From: Clostridia bacterium
GTDB lineage: Bacteria; Bacillota; Clostridia; Christensenellales; Borkfalkiaceae
Direction: 5' to 3'
Assembly (NCBI GenBank): GCA_017503885.1
Contig: JAFVSF010000109.1
Location: 1 to 11,589 of the forward strand
Length of the DNA: 11,589 nucleotides
This document shows positions 1 through 7,209 of this stretch, piece by piece. The notes under the pieces are model-generated. The model was not told the DNA's origin, did no database searches, and was given only the letters and a program-made list of their open reading frames with translations. The position numbers and the translations under genes were made by a program. Positions within the stretch are counted from its first letter, which is position 1; each line of letters opens with the position of its first letter.

Positions 1-614
1 AAGAGAACGGGCGAATGTACGCATAGAGATATTATTTTCTCAAAAGAACTGTTTGAAACAGCTTGCCATTACGTTAGCCCTACCCTTTTAGATGAAATAA
101 GTCGCAGTATTTCCCCTCCTCATATACAAATTGATTCGACACAAATTGAATATCTTGAAAAGCTGTTAAATTTCATCAAATATATGTCGCCGAGCGTTGA
201 AAAATATAAACCGTTTCTCATCAATAGTTTCGTCGCGCATATATTAGGCTTTCTTTATCTTTCAGACCAAGAAGAAAAACCTCCTTATCCAAGATGGTTT
301 CAAACTCTTCTTGCAAATTTAAACGACCCTATTCACATCAAAGCAGGTATTCAAAGTGCAATGGCTGACATCAATTATAATTATATCTACGTTAGCCGTG
401 TTTTTAAAAAATATATCGGCGTTACCATGATTGAATATTTAACGCAAAAACGTATATTCTTGCAAAAGTTTATTTGTCTACAACAAAAATGAATATTGCA
501 CAGATTGCCGAAGAAGTCGGCTACCCATATCCTTACCGATTTAATCAAGTATTCAAACAATATACAAATGATACTCCAAAAGCATATCGAAAAAAGAATT
601 CTAAACCAAGTTAA
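1..614 (+). pseudogene. AraC-family transcriptional regulator, 5'-truncated by the window edge and frameshifted
   Basis: The frame is open from base 1 and reads as the end of an AraC-type ligand-binding region (HRDIIFSKELFE, then a helical linker). The first helix-turn-helix follows at about 346-440, ending in YVSRVFKKYIGVTMIEYL. This frame stops at 490-492. The second helix-turn-helix continues in another frame (IAQIAEEVGY, then YRFNQVFKQYTNDTPKAYRK) to the TAA at 612-614. Dropping back one base after codon 454-456 gives R-I-I-L-A-K, which restores the usual R-x-x-x-A-K spacing of the family, so a single base appears to be missing near 454-459. About 70 N-terminal residues should lie to the left of the window. 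AraC regulators often control neighbouring CUT1 sugar operons, and this one converges on such an operon. It may be a true pseudogene or a sequencing or assembly error. The family call is secure; the functional state is not. Confidence 0.88.
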
Positions 615-645
615 ACGGCAAAAAATACAACCATTTATTTTTATT

Positions 646-682
646 GCCCCTATAGTTAAAGTATATCTTTAACTATAGGGGC
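646..682 (+). terminator. Hairpin terminator between converging genes, probably bidirectional
   Basis: A perfect 16-bp inverted repeat (left arm GCCCCTATAGTTAAAG at 646-661, right arm at 667-682) encloses a 5-base TATAT loop. On the plus strand it is followed by TTTCATTATAAT, a weak T-rich tail suited to ending the AraC-type gene. On the minus strand the hairpin lies 26 bases past the stop codon of the lipoprotein glycosidase, but what follows is A-rich, so termination in that direction would be less canonical. It is the only clear terminator in the window and marks the 3' end of the eight-gene operon. The rest of the 93-base gap (615-707) shows no gene. Confidence 0.85.
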
Positions 683-707
683 TTTCATTATAATAAATTA
701 TTTAATT

Positions 708-2135
708 TCAGTCAACCATTACTAAAACGCCTTCACCAGCTTCTAAATGAATACCTAAGTGACGTTCAGTTTCGTTATAGGTTTTACCCCTTTGGATAAT
801 CGTTAAATCGTGCTTATCGTTAAAATCAAGAATAACGTCGTCAGCTTTATTATGAGCGTAGTTTACAACGTATAAAACAGTTTTACCGTTATACTCAAAA
901 CAACCTACGAAAGCGTTACCTCGAATACCTTTAAGTTGGTGGAATTCGTTAGATTCTAAGAACATCGTGTTATTTCCTAACTCTGCTCTAATAGAGTCTG
1001 ACGCAATAATACCAACGTTATAAGAATTCATTAAAATTTCGTCGATAGCAGAAATTTGAACGTTTGCTTTTTGAACGTAATAATACCATCTATTGATATT
1101 TCCGTTTGCACCGATAAGACCGTTTCTTGTAAAGTCGTAAGTACCGTTAGGCGCATACGCAAAGTAAATAGGTTGGAATGCTAAGAAATACTGTATACCC
1201 TTAGCGCCACATGCAAGTGATGTGTTTACGTTCCAGAAAAGTTGACCTTCTGTTGGATATGGCTCTGGTAAAGACTCAAACTCTATCATAGCATCGTTCC
1301 ATTGTCCACCAGCTTGAATGAACGACCAATAAGGAATTCCGTACTCTTCAGACATTCTCTTGATAATAGCCATATTATTGAAATAGCCCTTATAACTCTT
1401 AAAGTCCCAAACGTAGTGGTCCCAAGAGATATATTTACCATTACCTTCTCTATAATATCTACCAACGTATTCTTCGTATTCGATATCAATATCGCCAGAA
1501 GTATACTTTAAAGGGCGTTCTTCCCATCTAGGAAGCATATTTACGTAAGTAGAATACTTATTGTCGAACTGCTCGTTTAAAGACTCGTTAACCTTGCCAA
1601 TGTATTCGAGTTGTTCATAGTAAGGCTCGTCTTTTGAATAGAAACCTACAAACGATTCATAGGAAGTAAACTCTTCTGTTCTTTCTTTTAAAAGACTTGC
1701 AGAAAAATCTGAAACACCGTGAGTCATACTTACTACGTAGTAGTCGTTTACATAGTAACCAATTTTATATTTTTCAGCAAGCGATAAAACCTTTTTAATA
1801 CTTTCTCTTGCTTGAGGATAACTTTCTGGGCAGTAAGTAAACAAGTTTACACCTGCATCTGCTAAAAGTTTAACGTAATATTCGTCAGAAAAGTTAGGCA
1901 TATCGTTTCCGTCTTTAGAAACGCTAGGCGTATGTGGTCCGTAGTATACGCCAATTGGCATAACGTTTTGTCCACCGATAATATCAAAAGAAAAAGAATC
2001 TACTCTTCTTTCTGGATATACGTTATCGTACTCTAAAACAGGCTCTTCTGTTTGAACGTTACTAGAAGTTCCGCCACAAGATGCTGTTGCTCCACAAATA
2101 AAGAGAGCAAGAATAAGACTTAAACCTTTTTTCAT
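708..2135 (-). CDS. Extracellular lipoprotein, glycoside-hydrolase-like TIM barrel with DEP motif
   Basis: Predicted membrane-anchored glycosidase acting outside the cell. It has a lipoprotein signal (MKKGLSLILALFICGATASC, Cys20). A (beta/alpha)8-type domain covers about 57-370 and a small C-terminal beta domain about 371-475. Candidate active-site landmarks are FYSKDEP (Asp169-Glu170) at the predicted end of strand 4, YISWDHY (Asp239) at strand 6, SFIQ (Gln274) at strand 7, and GAKGIQYF at strand 8. Clan GH-A retaining enzymes normally have Glu at the strand-7 position. The same landmarks, the NxxRWYYYVQK/ERWYYVQK block and the terminal GEGVLV/GEGIFM recur in the cytosolic protein at 7210-8409, so the two are paralogues. 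The start overlaps the upstream stop as ATGA, with GGAGG at 2144-2148. It is the last gene of the operon. Substrate unknown; the fold and glycosidase role are inferred from motif layout, and no CAZy family is assigned. Confidence 0.75.
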   Translation of the reverse strand: MKKGLSLILALFICGATASCGGTSSNVQTEEPVLEYDNVYPERRVDSFSFDIIGGQNVMPIGVYYGPHTPSVSKDGNDMPNFSDEYYVKLLADAGVNLFTYCPESYPQARESIKKVLSLAEKYKIGYYVNDYYVVSMTHGVSDFSASLLKERTEEFTSYESFVGFYSKDEPYYEQLEYIGKVNESLNEQFDNKYSTYVNMLPRWEERPLKYTSGDIDIEYEEYVGRYYREGNGKYISWDHYVWDFKSYKGYFNNMAIIKRMSEEYGIPYWSFIQAGGQWNDAMIEFESLPEPYPTEGQLFWNVNTSLACGAKGIQYFLAFQPIYFAYAPNGTYDFTRNGLIGANGNINRWYYYVQKANVQISAIDEILMNSYNVGIIASDSIRAELGNNTMFLESNEFHQLKGIRGNAFVGCFEYNGKTVLYVVNYAHNKADDVILDFNDKHDLTIIQRGKTYNETERHLGIHLEAGEGVLVMVD

Positions 2136-3793
2136 ACGTCTTTCCTCCTTTTAGCGATAGCCACAACCCCGCCTAAAAGACCTAAAAGCATAAATGGAAC
2201 TGCGCCAACACTTGCACCACAACCTTCACTACTTGTGTTTTCTTCTACCGGTACGCCTGCGCTATAAAGCGTATCCATACGATTATCCCACATATCTACG
2301 TAAACGTAGTCTTCTTGATGAGGGAATTTGCTAGATACAAAACCAGCTTCAAATGTGTTAGCTTGAGCATCTTTGTTTTCTATCTTAAGGTTATCAATCC
2401 AGAAATTTGCACAATAAGACTCTCTTCCGTTTGCCATGTTATTTTGAACGTAACTAAAATCGTCGCCATAACCCCAAATTTGAAGATAACCAAGTGGTGT
2501 ATATCCCAAATTGTATTCAATAATCTTAAAATACTTACCAACAGGCTCGTCAGCGTATTTTGCATAAACTTGTAAAATACCGTCTAACATATTTACCTTA
2601 ATGTTTACAACTCTTTCCTTTCCTTCAACGTCGATAGCGTGTTCAGGATTAAAGAAGTTGTGCTCATCGCCTATTGTAGCAGTTTTAACGATATTATAAT
2701 TGCTTAAAAGCACGCAACTCATATTAGTTGCTTTGCCGGTATTTACGTCGTATACAGGCATCATATAGAAGAATAACGATTGAGCAACTGCTATAGCTGA
2801 ACTAGCTTTCATAGTTGAACAACCAATAGAAATACCCATCCAGTTAGTTGCAGGGATAATAACGTTTCCGTCGCTATCTTTTTCGGCAACCCTTTGAATA
2901 TGTGGTATATCGTAAGTCATGGTAAAGTTAGAAAACTCGTGTCTAGTAGTTATAAAGCCTGTTACAGTAACGTTTGTAAACTTTAAAACACCATCTTCAC
3001 AAACAACTTTTTCAGGGGTGAAATAGCCACTACCGCCACCTTCTGAATATAAAAGGATGTTATTAAAACCGTCAGAGAAAGTTTCGTCGATATTTGCGTT
3101 TGTTGGTGTATCGTAAGAAGCAGATCTAACTTCAGCGTTGTAAATTTCAACTGAAGAGCCTGCACTTTGACCAAAACCAAAATATCCCATGCCGTTTACT
3201 TTAATAGCGTTGTCGTGATTGATAAGGCTAACGCCGTTGATTGCTAAATATAAACTACCAACTGCATAAACGTTAAAATCAACCACGATTTCTTCGCCGT
3301 ATGCATAGCTAGTTTGAGCAACGTATACGTCGCCAACTTCACCGCTAAAATTAACAACTTTAACGCCCACTTTGCCGTTATTATCAAAAAAGCAAATAGC
3401 AGAAGCAGTGTTAATTTCTGAATAAGGTCTTTCTAAACCAAAAGCCGTATAAAACTCTCCGTCTAAGGAGTCGGTAAACTTATAGGTTACCGTTCCGTTT
3501 AAAGACGAATCAATGCCCATTGCTCTTAAATCGCTAGCCAAAATAACGCTTACGATTTTGCTTGAAGCGTCAGTTTTTGATTTTTCAAAAACAATTTTGC
3601 CTTGCTCGTGAGATATATCGTTAGTTCTGAACCATTTTTGATTTGAAAGTTCTTCACCATACATATCTTCGCTAACTACCTTTTGCTCTGATTTACCCGC
3701 CTTTACAACCGTAGAAGGAATAGCAAATACGCTTAAGCAAAAGCATAGCCCTATTAAAAAGCAAAGCCCTTTTTTTATAAATGATTTTTTCAT
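2132..3793 (-). CDS. Secreted surface protein with two possible concanavalin/LamG-like domains and a Cys-containing C-terminal anchor
   Basis: 553 residues. A signal peptide covers about 1-32 (basic MKKSFIKKG, then a Cys-rich hydrophobic core, likely cut after VVKA). Two beta-rich regions follow, about 45-228 and 232-475. Each begins with a framing E-x-(F/W)-x-(D/N)-like strand and ends with a short strand plus linker (VEIYNAEVRS and FWIDNLKIEN), as in LamG/DUF1080-like jelly rolls that bind or process glycans. No catalytic residues are recognisable. The C-terminus is tripartite: EGCGASVG at about 523-530, a hydrophobic stretch 531-547, then KRRKDV. That resembles a sorting signal, but there is no LPxTG. 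It lies between the sugar-binding protein (31-bp gap) and the lipoprotein glycosidase (4-base overlap), so a glycan-capture role fits. The ribosome binding site is AGAGGA at 3799-3804. The domain call is from pattern only. Confidence 0.7.
   Translation of the reverse strand: MKKSFIKKGLCFLIGLCFCLSVFAIPSTVVKAGKSEQKVVSEDMYGEELSNQKWFRTNDISHEQGKIVFEKSKTDASSKIVSVILASDLRAMGIDSSLNGTVTYKFTDSLDGEFYTAFGLERPYSEINTASAICFFDNNGKVGVKVVNFSGEVGDVYVAQTSYAYGEEIVVDFNVYAVGSLYLAINGVSLINHDNAIKVNGMGYFGFGQSAGSSVEIYNAEVRSASYDTPTNANIDETFSDGFNNILLYSEGGGSGYFTPEKVVCEDGVLKFTNVTVTGFITTRHEFSNFTMTYDIPHIQRVAEKDSDGNVIIPATNWMGISIGCSTMKASSAIAVAQSLFFYMMPVYDVNTGKATNMSCVLLSNYNIVKTATIGDEHNFFNPEHAIDVEGKERVVNIKVNMLDGILQVYAKYADEPVGKYFKIIEYNLGYTPLGYLQIWGYGDDFSYVQNNMANGRESYCANFWIDNLKIENKDAQANTFEAGFVSSKFPHQEDYVYVDMWDNRMDTLYSAGVPVEENTSSEGCGASVGAVPFMLLGLLGGVVAIAKRRKDV
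2144..2148 (-). promoter_or_regulatory. Ribosome binding site (GGAGG) for the lipoprotein glycosidase
   Basis: GGAGG on the minus strand lies 8 bases before the ATG at 2135-2133, inside the end of the upstream surface-protein gene. With the ATGA stop/start overlap it supports this start and suggests translational coupling. Confidence 0.8.
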
Positions 3794-3824
3794 AAAAATC
3801 CTCTTTGTCTTTTATATTTTCGCC

Positions 3825-5387
3825 TTATCTACTTGTATAAGAACTCCAGTTTGTATTGAAAACTTCAACTATTTCAGCCCATACTTGTTCAGCTGTTTTA
3901 GCACCTTGTTGTTGGCTTAATTCACCTACGAAGTTAACGTAACCAAAGTCACCAGCGCCACCAGCAGTAAATACTAAGCTTCTTCTGCCGTCAACTAAAC
4001 CTACGGTAGTATACTTTTTAGAGAATTCGTACATTGTCTTTTCAAAAATTGACCAAGAGTCAACGTTTGGCTCGTTTGCAGGATTGTCAAACGTGAAAGG
4101 TAAAGACATATGAGTTTCGTTATTCATAATCTTTTGAGCTTCGTCTGAATAGTAAAAAGCTATAAACTTTTTAGCACCTTCTTTTGCATCAGAATAGTTA
4201 GGAATACAAGTACCGTGTTGGCTGTAATTTTCCCAAATCATCGTTCTAGCTTCGTAAATTCTATTCCAGTCGCTTGCGCAAATAGCAGTTGTACCAATTA
4301 AATAAGTGCCGTCTGATTGTTTTACGCTACTTTCAGCAATTTCGCCATCAACAACTTTATCAACAACGTCGATGGTTGCAGATAATAAAGCATCTGTCTT
4401 AACGTCGGTAAGATTTTCAGTAATAGCGCTTATAACAGGAGTCTTCATAATTGAGAAGTTCTTATAAGTTGAAGTAGCAGTCTTCATTTCGTTATTCATC
4501 CATGCGCCGTTACACATCATAACTGCTCTACCGTTTATAAATTTAGTTTGAGCGTCGGTATGTGTTGAAGAGTTTGAACCTGCTACTATATATTGAGAGT
4601 TAAGTAAAGTTTCTAAAACTTGTAAAGCCTTAAATCTTCCGTCTTTTTTAGTTAAAACTTCTTTACTTGGATTTTCGTTTACAGTACCTAATACGCTTCT
4701 ACTTTGACCTAAAGTTGAGTAGGTGTTGTAGTAATAATCTAAACCGTCGTATTGAGCGTGCCAAATATTATAAACGTATTCCCAATATCCGCCGTTGAAA
4801 TAGATAAATGGCTTGCAGTTGCTTGAATCGTACGCTGAATAAAGGTCGAATACAAGGTTTCTAAGCTCGTCTGTTGTATTAGGAAGTTTACGGCTACCCA
4901 TAAGGTCAACGTTATAAACTATACCACATACGCCACCACCGTAAGGAAGTGTATAATACTTGCCGTCGTATGATACGTAGTTATCTAAAAGACTTTTACT
5001 TATCTTTTGAGATACAGTCTTACTCTCACCTGAGTTAACCATATTAAGAACGTCGTCAAGTGGCTCTAAATACTCGTAGAGTGAGTATGATGGGTTTACC
5101 TCAAAATAAAGGTCTACCGAGTTATATTTTGCCCCGTTCATAATGTTGTCAGGGATTGCAGTGTTTGTCGTTTCAGAATTGAATTCAACAGTGTATTCTG
5201 GGTATTTAGCTTCGAATGCTTTTACGATTTGTCCCATATAAGCATCACCCATACCAGAACGCCAGAAAGTAATTTCAATCGTCGTTGGGTCGCCAGCGCC
5301 TTCTTTGTTTTTTTCACCACATCCTGTAGCTGTAAGAGCTGCAAGCGAAAGCACGCTAGCAAGTGCAATACTAACCAATTTTTTCAT
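3825..5387 (-). CDS. CUT1-type ABC transporter sugar-binding lipoprotein
   Basis: Extracellular solute-binding protein that delivers sugar or oligosaccharide to the two permeases encoded just upstream. The lipoprotein signal ends ALTATGC (Cys23), followed by a short polar linker. ITFWRSG at 39-45 and the helix MGQIVKAFEAKYPEY start the first lobe. LPYGGGVCGIVYN (147-159) and FINGRAVMMCNGAW (283-296) are typical of family 1 sugar-binding proteins. At 520 residues it is longer than MalE-type proteins (about 400), which would fit a larger ligand. AAGGAG at 5395-5400 supports the start. The gap to the upstream permease is 12 bases. Placing the binding protein after its permeases reverses the common order. 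Family assignment is strong; the ligand cannot be read from the sequence. Confidence 0.93.
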   Translation of the reverse strand: MKKLVSIALASVLSLAALTATGCGEKNKEGAGDPTTIEITFWRSGMGDAYMGQIVKAFEAKYPEYTVEFNSETTNTAIPDNIMNGAKYNSVDLYFEVNPSYSLYEYLEPLDDVLNMVNSGESKTVSQKISKSLLDNYVSYDGKYYTLPYGGGVCGIVYNVDLMGSRKLPNTTDELRNLVFDLYSAYDSSNCKPFIYFNGGYWEYVYNIWHAQYDGLDYYYNTYSTLGQSRSVLGTVNENPSKEVLTKKDGRFKALQVLETLLNSQYIVAGSNSSTHTDAQTKFINGRAVMMCNGAWMNNEMKTATSTYKNFSIMKTPVISAITENLTDVKTDALLSATIDVVDKVVDGEIAESSVKQSDGTYLIGTTAICASDWNRIYEARTMIWENYSQHGTCIPNYSDAKEGAKKFIAFYYSDEAQKIMNNETHMSLPFTFDNPANEPNVDSWSIFEKTMYEFSKKYTTVGLVDGRRSLVFTAGGAGDFGYVNFVGELSQQQGAKTAEQVWAEIVEVFNTNWSSYTSR

Positions 5388-5399
5388 AATTTTTCTCCT

Positions 5400-6266
5400 T
5401 TATTCTTTAATTCCGCCAAGCGAAACATTGCTCATCATTATTTTATTAAAACATATAAATACTATCAAAGTAGGGATTGATGATACCATACACGCAGCAA
5501 AGAGCAAATCTTTTCTTACGTAATATTGCATATCAAAATCGAACAGATAAATACCTACCGAAAGTGTTGGAAGTTTAGGCAAATACAAAAGTTGCGCATC
5601 GTAGCTATTCCATGCACCCATCCAAGAAAGGAGGAATAACGCCCCAATCATAGATAAACTTTGTGGAAACATAACTCTAAAGAATACTTGCCAATCGTTT
5701 GCCCCGTCAATAAACGCCGCTTCTGCATAACTCCAAGATAAGTTCTTGAAAAACGCTGCGAAGTACATATACGTTGCGCCAAGTCCACCAAAAGCCGTAA
5801 TAACAAAGAGATAATTGTTTATAAGATCCAATTCAAATATAAGCTTATACATTGCTCCACCAGAGCTGTATATTGGCAAAAGCATTACGACGAATGATAT
5901 GTAGTAATAAGCTTTAGCACCAAAGAATTGATACTTTGTCGTTACGTATGAAAGCATTGAGCAAAACAATATTCCGCCCGCTGCAGGAACAACTGAAAAG
6001 TAAATACTGTTTATCGTCATTTTGATAAAACTAGTGTTTTTAGGCGTAAACAAAGTAAATACTTCTATAAAGTTTTTCCATTGTGGCTTTGCAGGGAAAG
6101 CAAATGGATATAAAACGTTTTCGGTATGGGTTTTAAGCGTTGCAACAACACCCCAGAAAAAGATATATAAATAAGATAATGCAAACGCCGAAAATAAAAG
6201 AAAAACGACTGAATACAGAATCTTTTCAGAGGTAGATTTTCTTTGTAAAAATGCTATTTTTTTCAT
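5400..6266 (-). CDS. CUT1 ABC transporter permease, MalG/LplC type
   Basis: Inner-membrane permease of 288 residues with six likely membrane segments (about 16-40, 84-108, 118-138, 150-172, 203-222, 250-275). The cytoplasmic EAA loop is clear: E182-A-A, then DGA at 187-189 and the conserved Pro201, the site where the ATPase docks. The conserved MGAWNSYDAQLLYL block after the loop and the short GGIKE tail are typical of the MalG/LplC half of CUT1 importers. It would pair with the permease encoded at 6277-7206, 10 bases upstream. Its start follows a run of six G residues serving as ribosome binding site. No ATP-binding subunit is encoded in the window, so the complex must borrow one. Confidence 0.94.
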   Translation of the reverse strand: MKKIAFLQRKSTSEKILYSVVFLLFSAFALSYLYIFFWGVVATLKTHTENVLYPFAFPAKPQWKNFIEVFTLFTPKNTSFIKMTINSIYFSVVPAAGGILFCSMLSYVTTKYQFFGAKAYYYISFVVMLLPIYSSGGAMYKLIFELDLINNYLFVITAFGGLGATYMYFAAFFKNLSWSYAEAAFIDGANDWQVFFRVMFPQSLSMIGALFLLSWMGAWNSYDAQLLYLPKLPTLSVGIYLFDFDMQYYVRKDLLFAACMVSSIPTLIVFICFNKIMMSNVSLGGIKE

Positions 6267-6270
6267 ATCT

Positions 6271-6276
6271 CCCCCC
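6271..6276 (-). promoter_or_regulatory. Unusual G6 ribosome binding site of the MalG-type permease
   Basis: The minus strand reads AAGGGGGGAGAT before the ATG at 6266-6264, in place of the GGAGG seen at other starts here. It overlaps the short gap after the upstream permease stop (6279-6277). A homopolymeric site like this may translate less efficiently and could vary in length by slippage; both points are inference. Confidence 0.55.
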
Positions 6277-7206
6277 TTAATAATCTACGTCTACGAATAT
6301 CTTGCTTTCTACCCACTTGCCGATAACGACAAGAACCATAGAAACAAGTGTTACGATTATACCAATTGCAGAAACGTAATTGTATATCGATGATCTTGGG
6401 TTTTTAGAACTGTTTCTAATTTGAATATACTGCCATGCAGAGAACGTCATCGTGCCATAGTCACCGCCTGTTAACAAGAATACTGCACCTGACGCACCGA
6501 ACACAGACGAAATGAGCATTATAAACTTTAATGCAAACGTAGGCCAAATCATTGGCAAAATAATTTTAACAAGCTCTGTAGTCCAATTTGCACCGTCTAT
6601 TCTACCCGACTCTATAACGCCGTCTGGAATTCTTGCAAAAGAACCACCCCAAATAATCATATCACCCGGGAAAGACAACCATAGCATATGCACCCAAACA
6701 AACGTGTTAGCAAATCTTGGGTCACCTAAAAGGTCAGGGGTTTCTGGCAATTTATAAAGATATTGCACGAGTTTTGCAATTGGACCTTCTACGCTTACGA
6801 AGTTTTTGTAAACTACAACCGTTATAATTCCGTTTATAATACTAGGCAAGAAGAATAATACTCTAAACCCATTATAAAAAGGAATCTTCTTATATAAAAA
6901 ATAAGAAACGGCTATACCCCAAGGGAAGATTATCAAGTTTATTAAAAAGGTTTTAAACGTATTAATAAATGCTAATCTTATACCGTCGGACTGATTTAAC
7001 AAATCTTCAAAAAAGTATCTAAAGTTATCTAGTCCCCATATCTTGTTTATATACTGCTTATCGTAGTTGTAAAACGCCATCAAAATACCGTCGAAATTCA
7101 CGTAAACGTAAAATACAAGAAAGTTAATCGTAGGCACAAGAATAAAGCAAATAATAAAGATTACCCTACTCCAATTCACCTTTTTAGCTTTTAATGTTGT
7201 GCTCAT
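6277..7206 (-). CDS. CUT1 ABC transporter permease, MalF/LplB type
   Basis: Inner-membrane permease of 309 residues forming the other half of the importer. Hydrophobic segments lie at about 15-36, 80-104, 115-134, 168-188, 222-245 and 280-300. The EAA-like loop reads ESGRIDGA at 199-206 with Pro218, as is common in LplB-like proteins where EAA is relaxed to ESG or EAG. The N-terminus is soluble and basic, and there is no large periplasmic P2 domain as in E. coli MalF, which fits the Gram-positive LplB group. It begins 3 bases after the stop of the cytosolic glycosidase gene, with a GAGG ribosome binding site inside that gap and gene end. Assignment is firm; substrate unknown. Confidence 0.93.
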   Translation of the reverse strand: MSTTLKAKKVNWSRVIFIICFILVPTINFLVFYVYVNFDGILMAFYNYDKQYINKIWGLDNFRYFFEDLLNQSDGIRLAFINTFKTFLINLIIFPWGIAVSYFLYKKIPFYNGFRVLFFLPSIINGIITVVVYKNFVSVEGPIAKLVQYLYKLPETPDLLGDPRFANTFVWVHMLWLSFPGDMIIWGGSFARIPDGVIESGRIDGANWTTELVKIILPMIWPTFALKFIMLISSVFGASGAVFLLTGGDYGTMTFSAWQYIQIRNSSKNPRSSIYNYVSAIGIIVTLVSMVLVVIGKWVESKIFVDVDY

Positions 7207-7209
7207 TTT

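Noticed and set aside
184..492. A 102-codon frame that could be read as a small intact gene
   Set aside because: The frame is open to base 1 with clear AraC-type sequence upstream. The ATG at 184 is internal, and the stop at 490 results from a frameshift.
615..707. A small gene or RNA in the gap between the regulator and the operon
   Set aside because: Only the terminator hairpin is visible; nothing else has structure or coding character.
2132..3793. LPxTG sortase anchoring of the surface protein
   Set aside because: No LPxTG-like pentapeptide precedes the hydrophobic tail; the conserved element is Gly-Cys-Gly instead.
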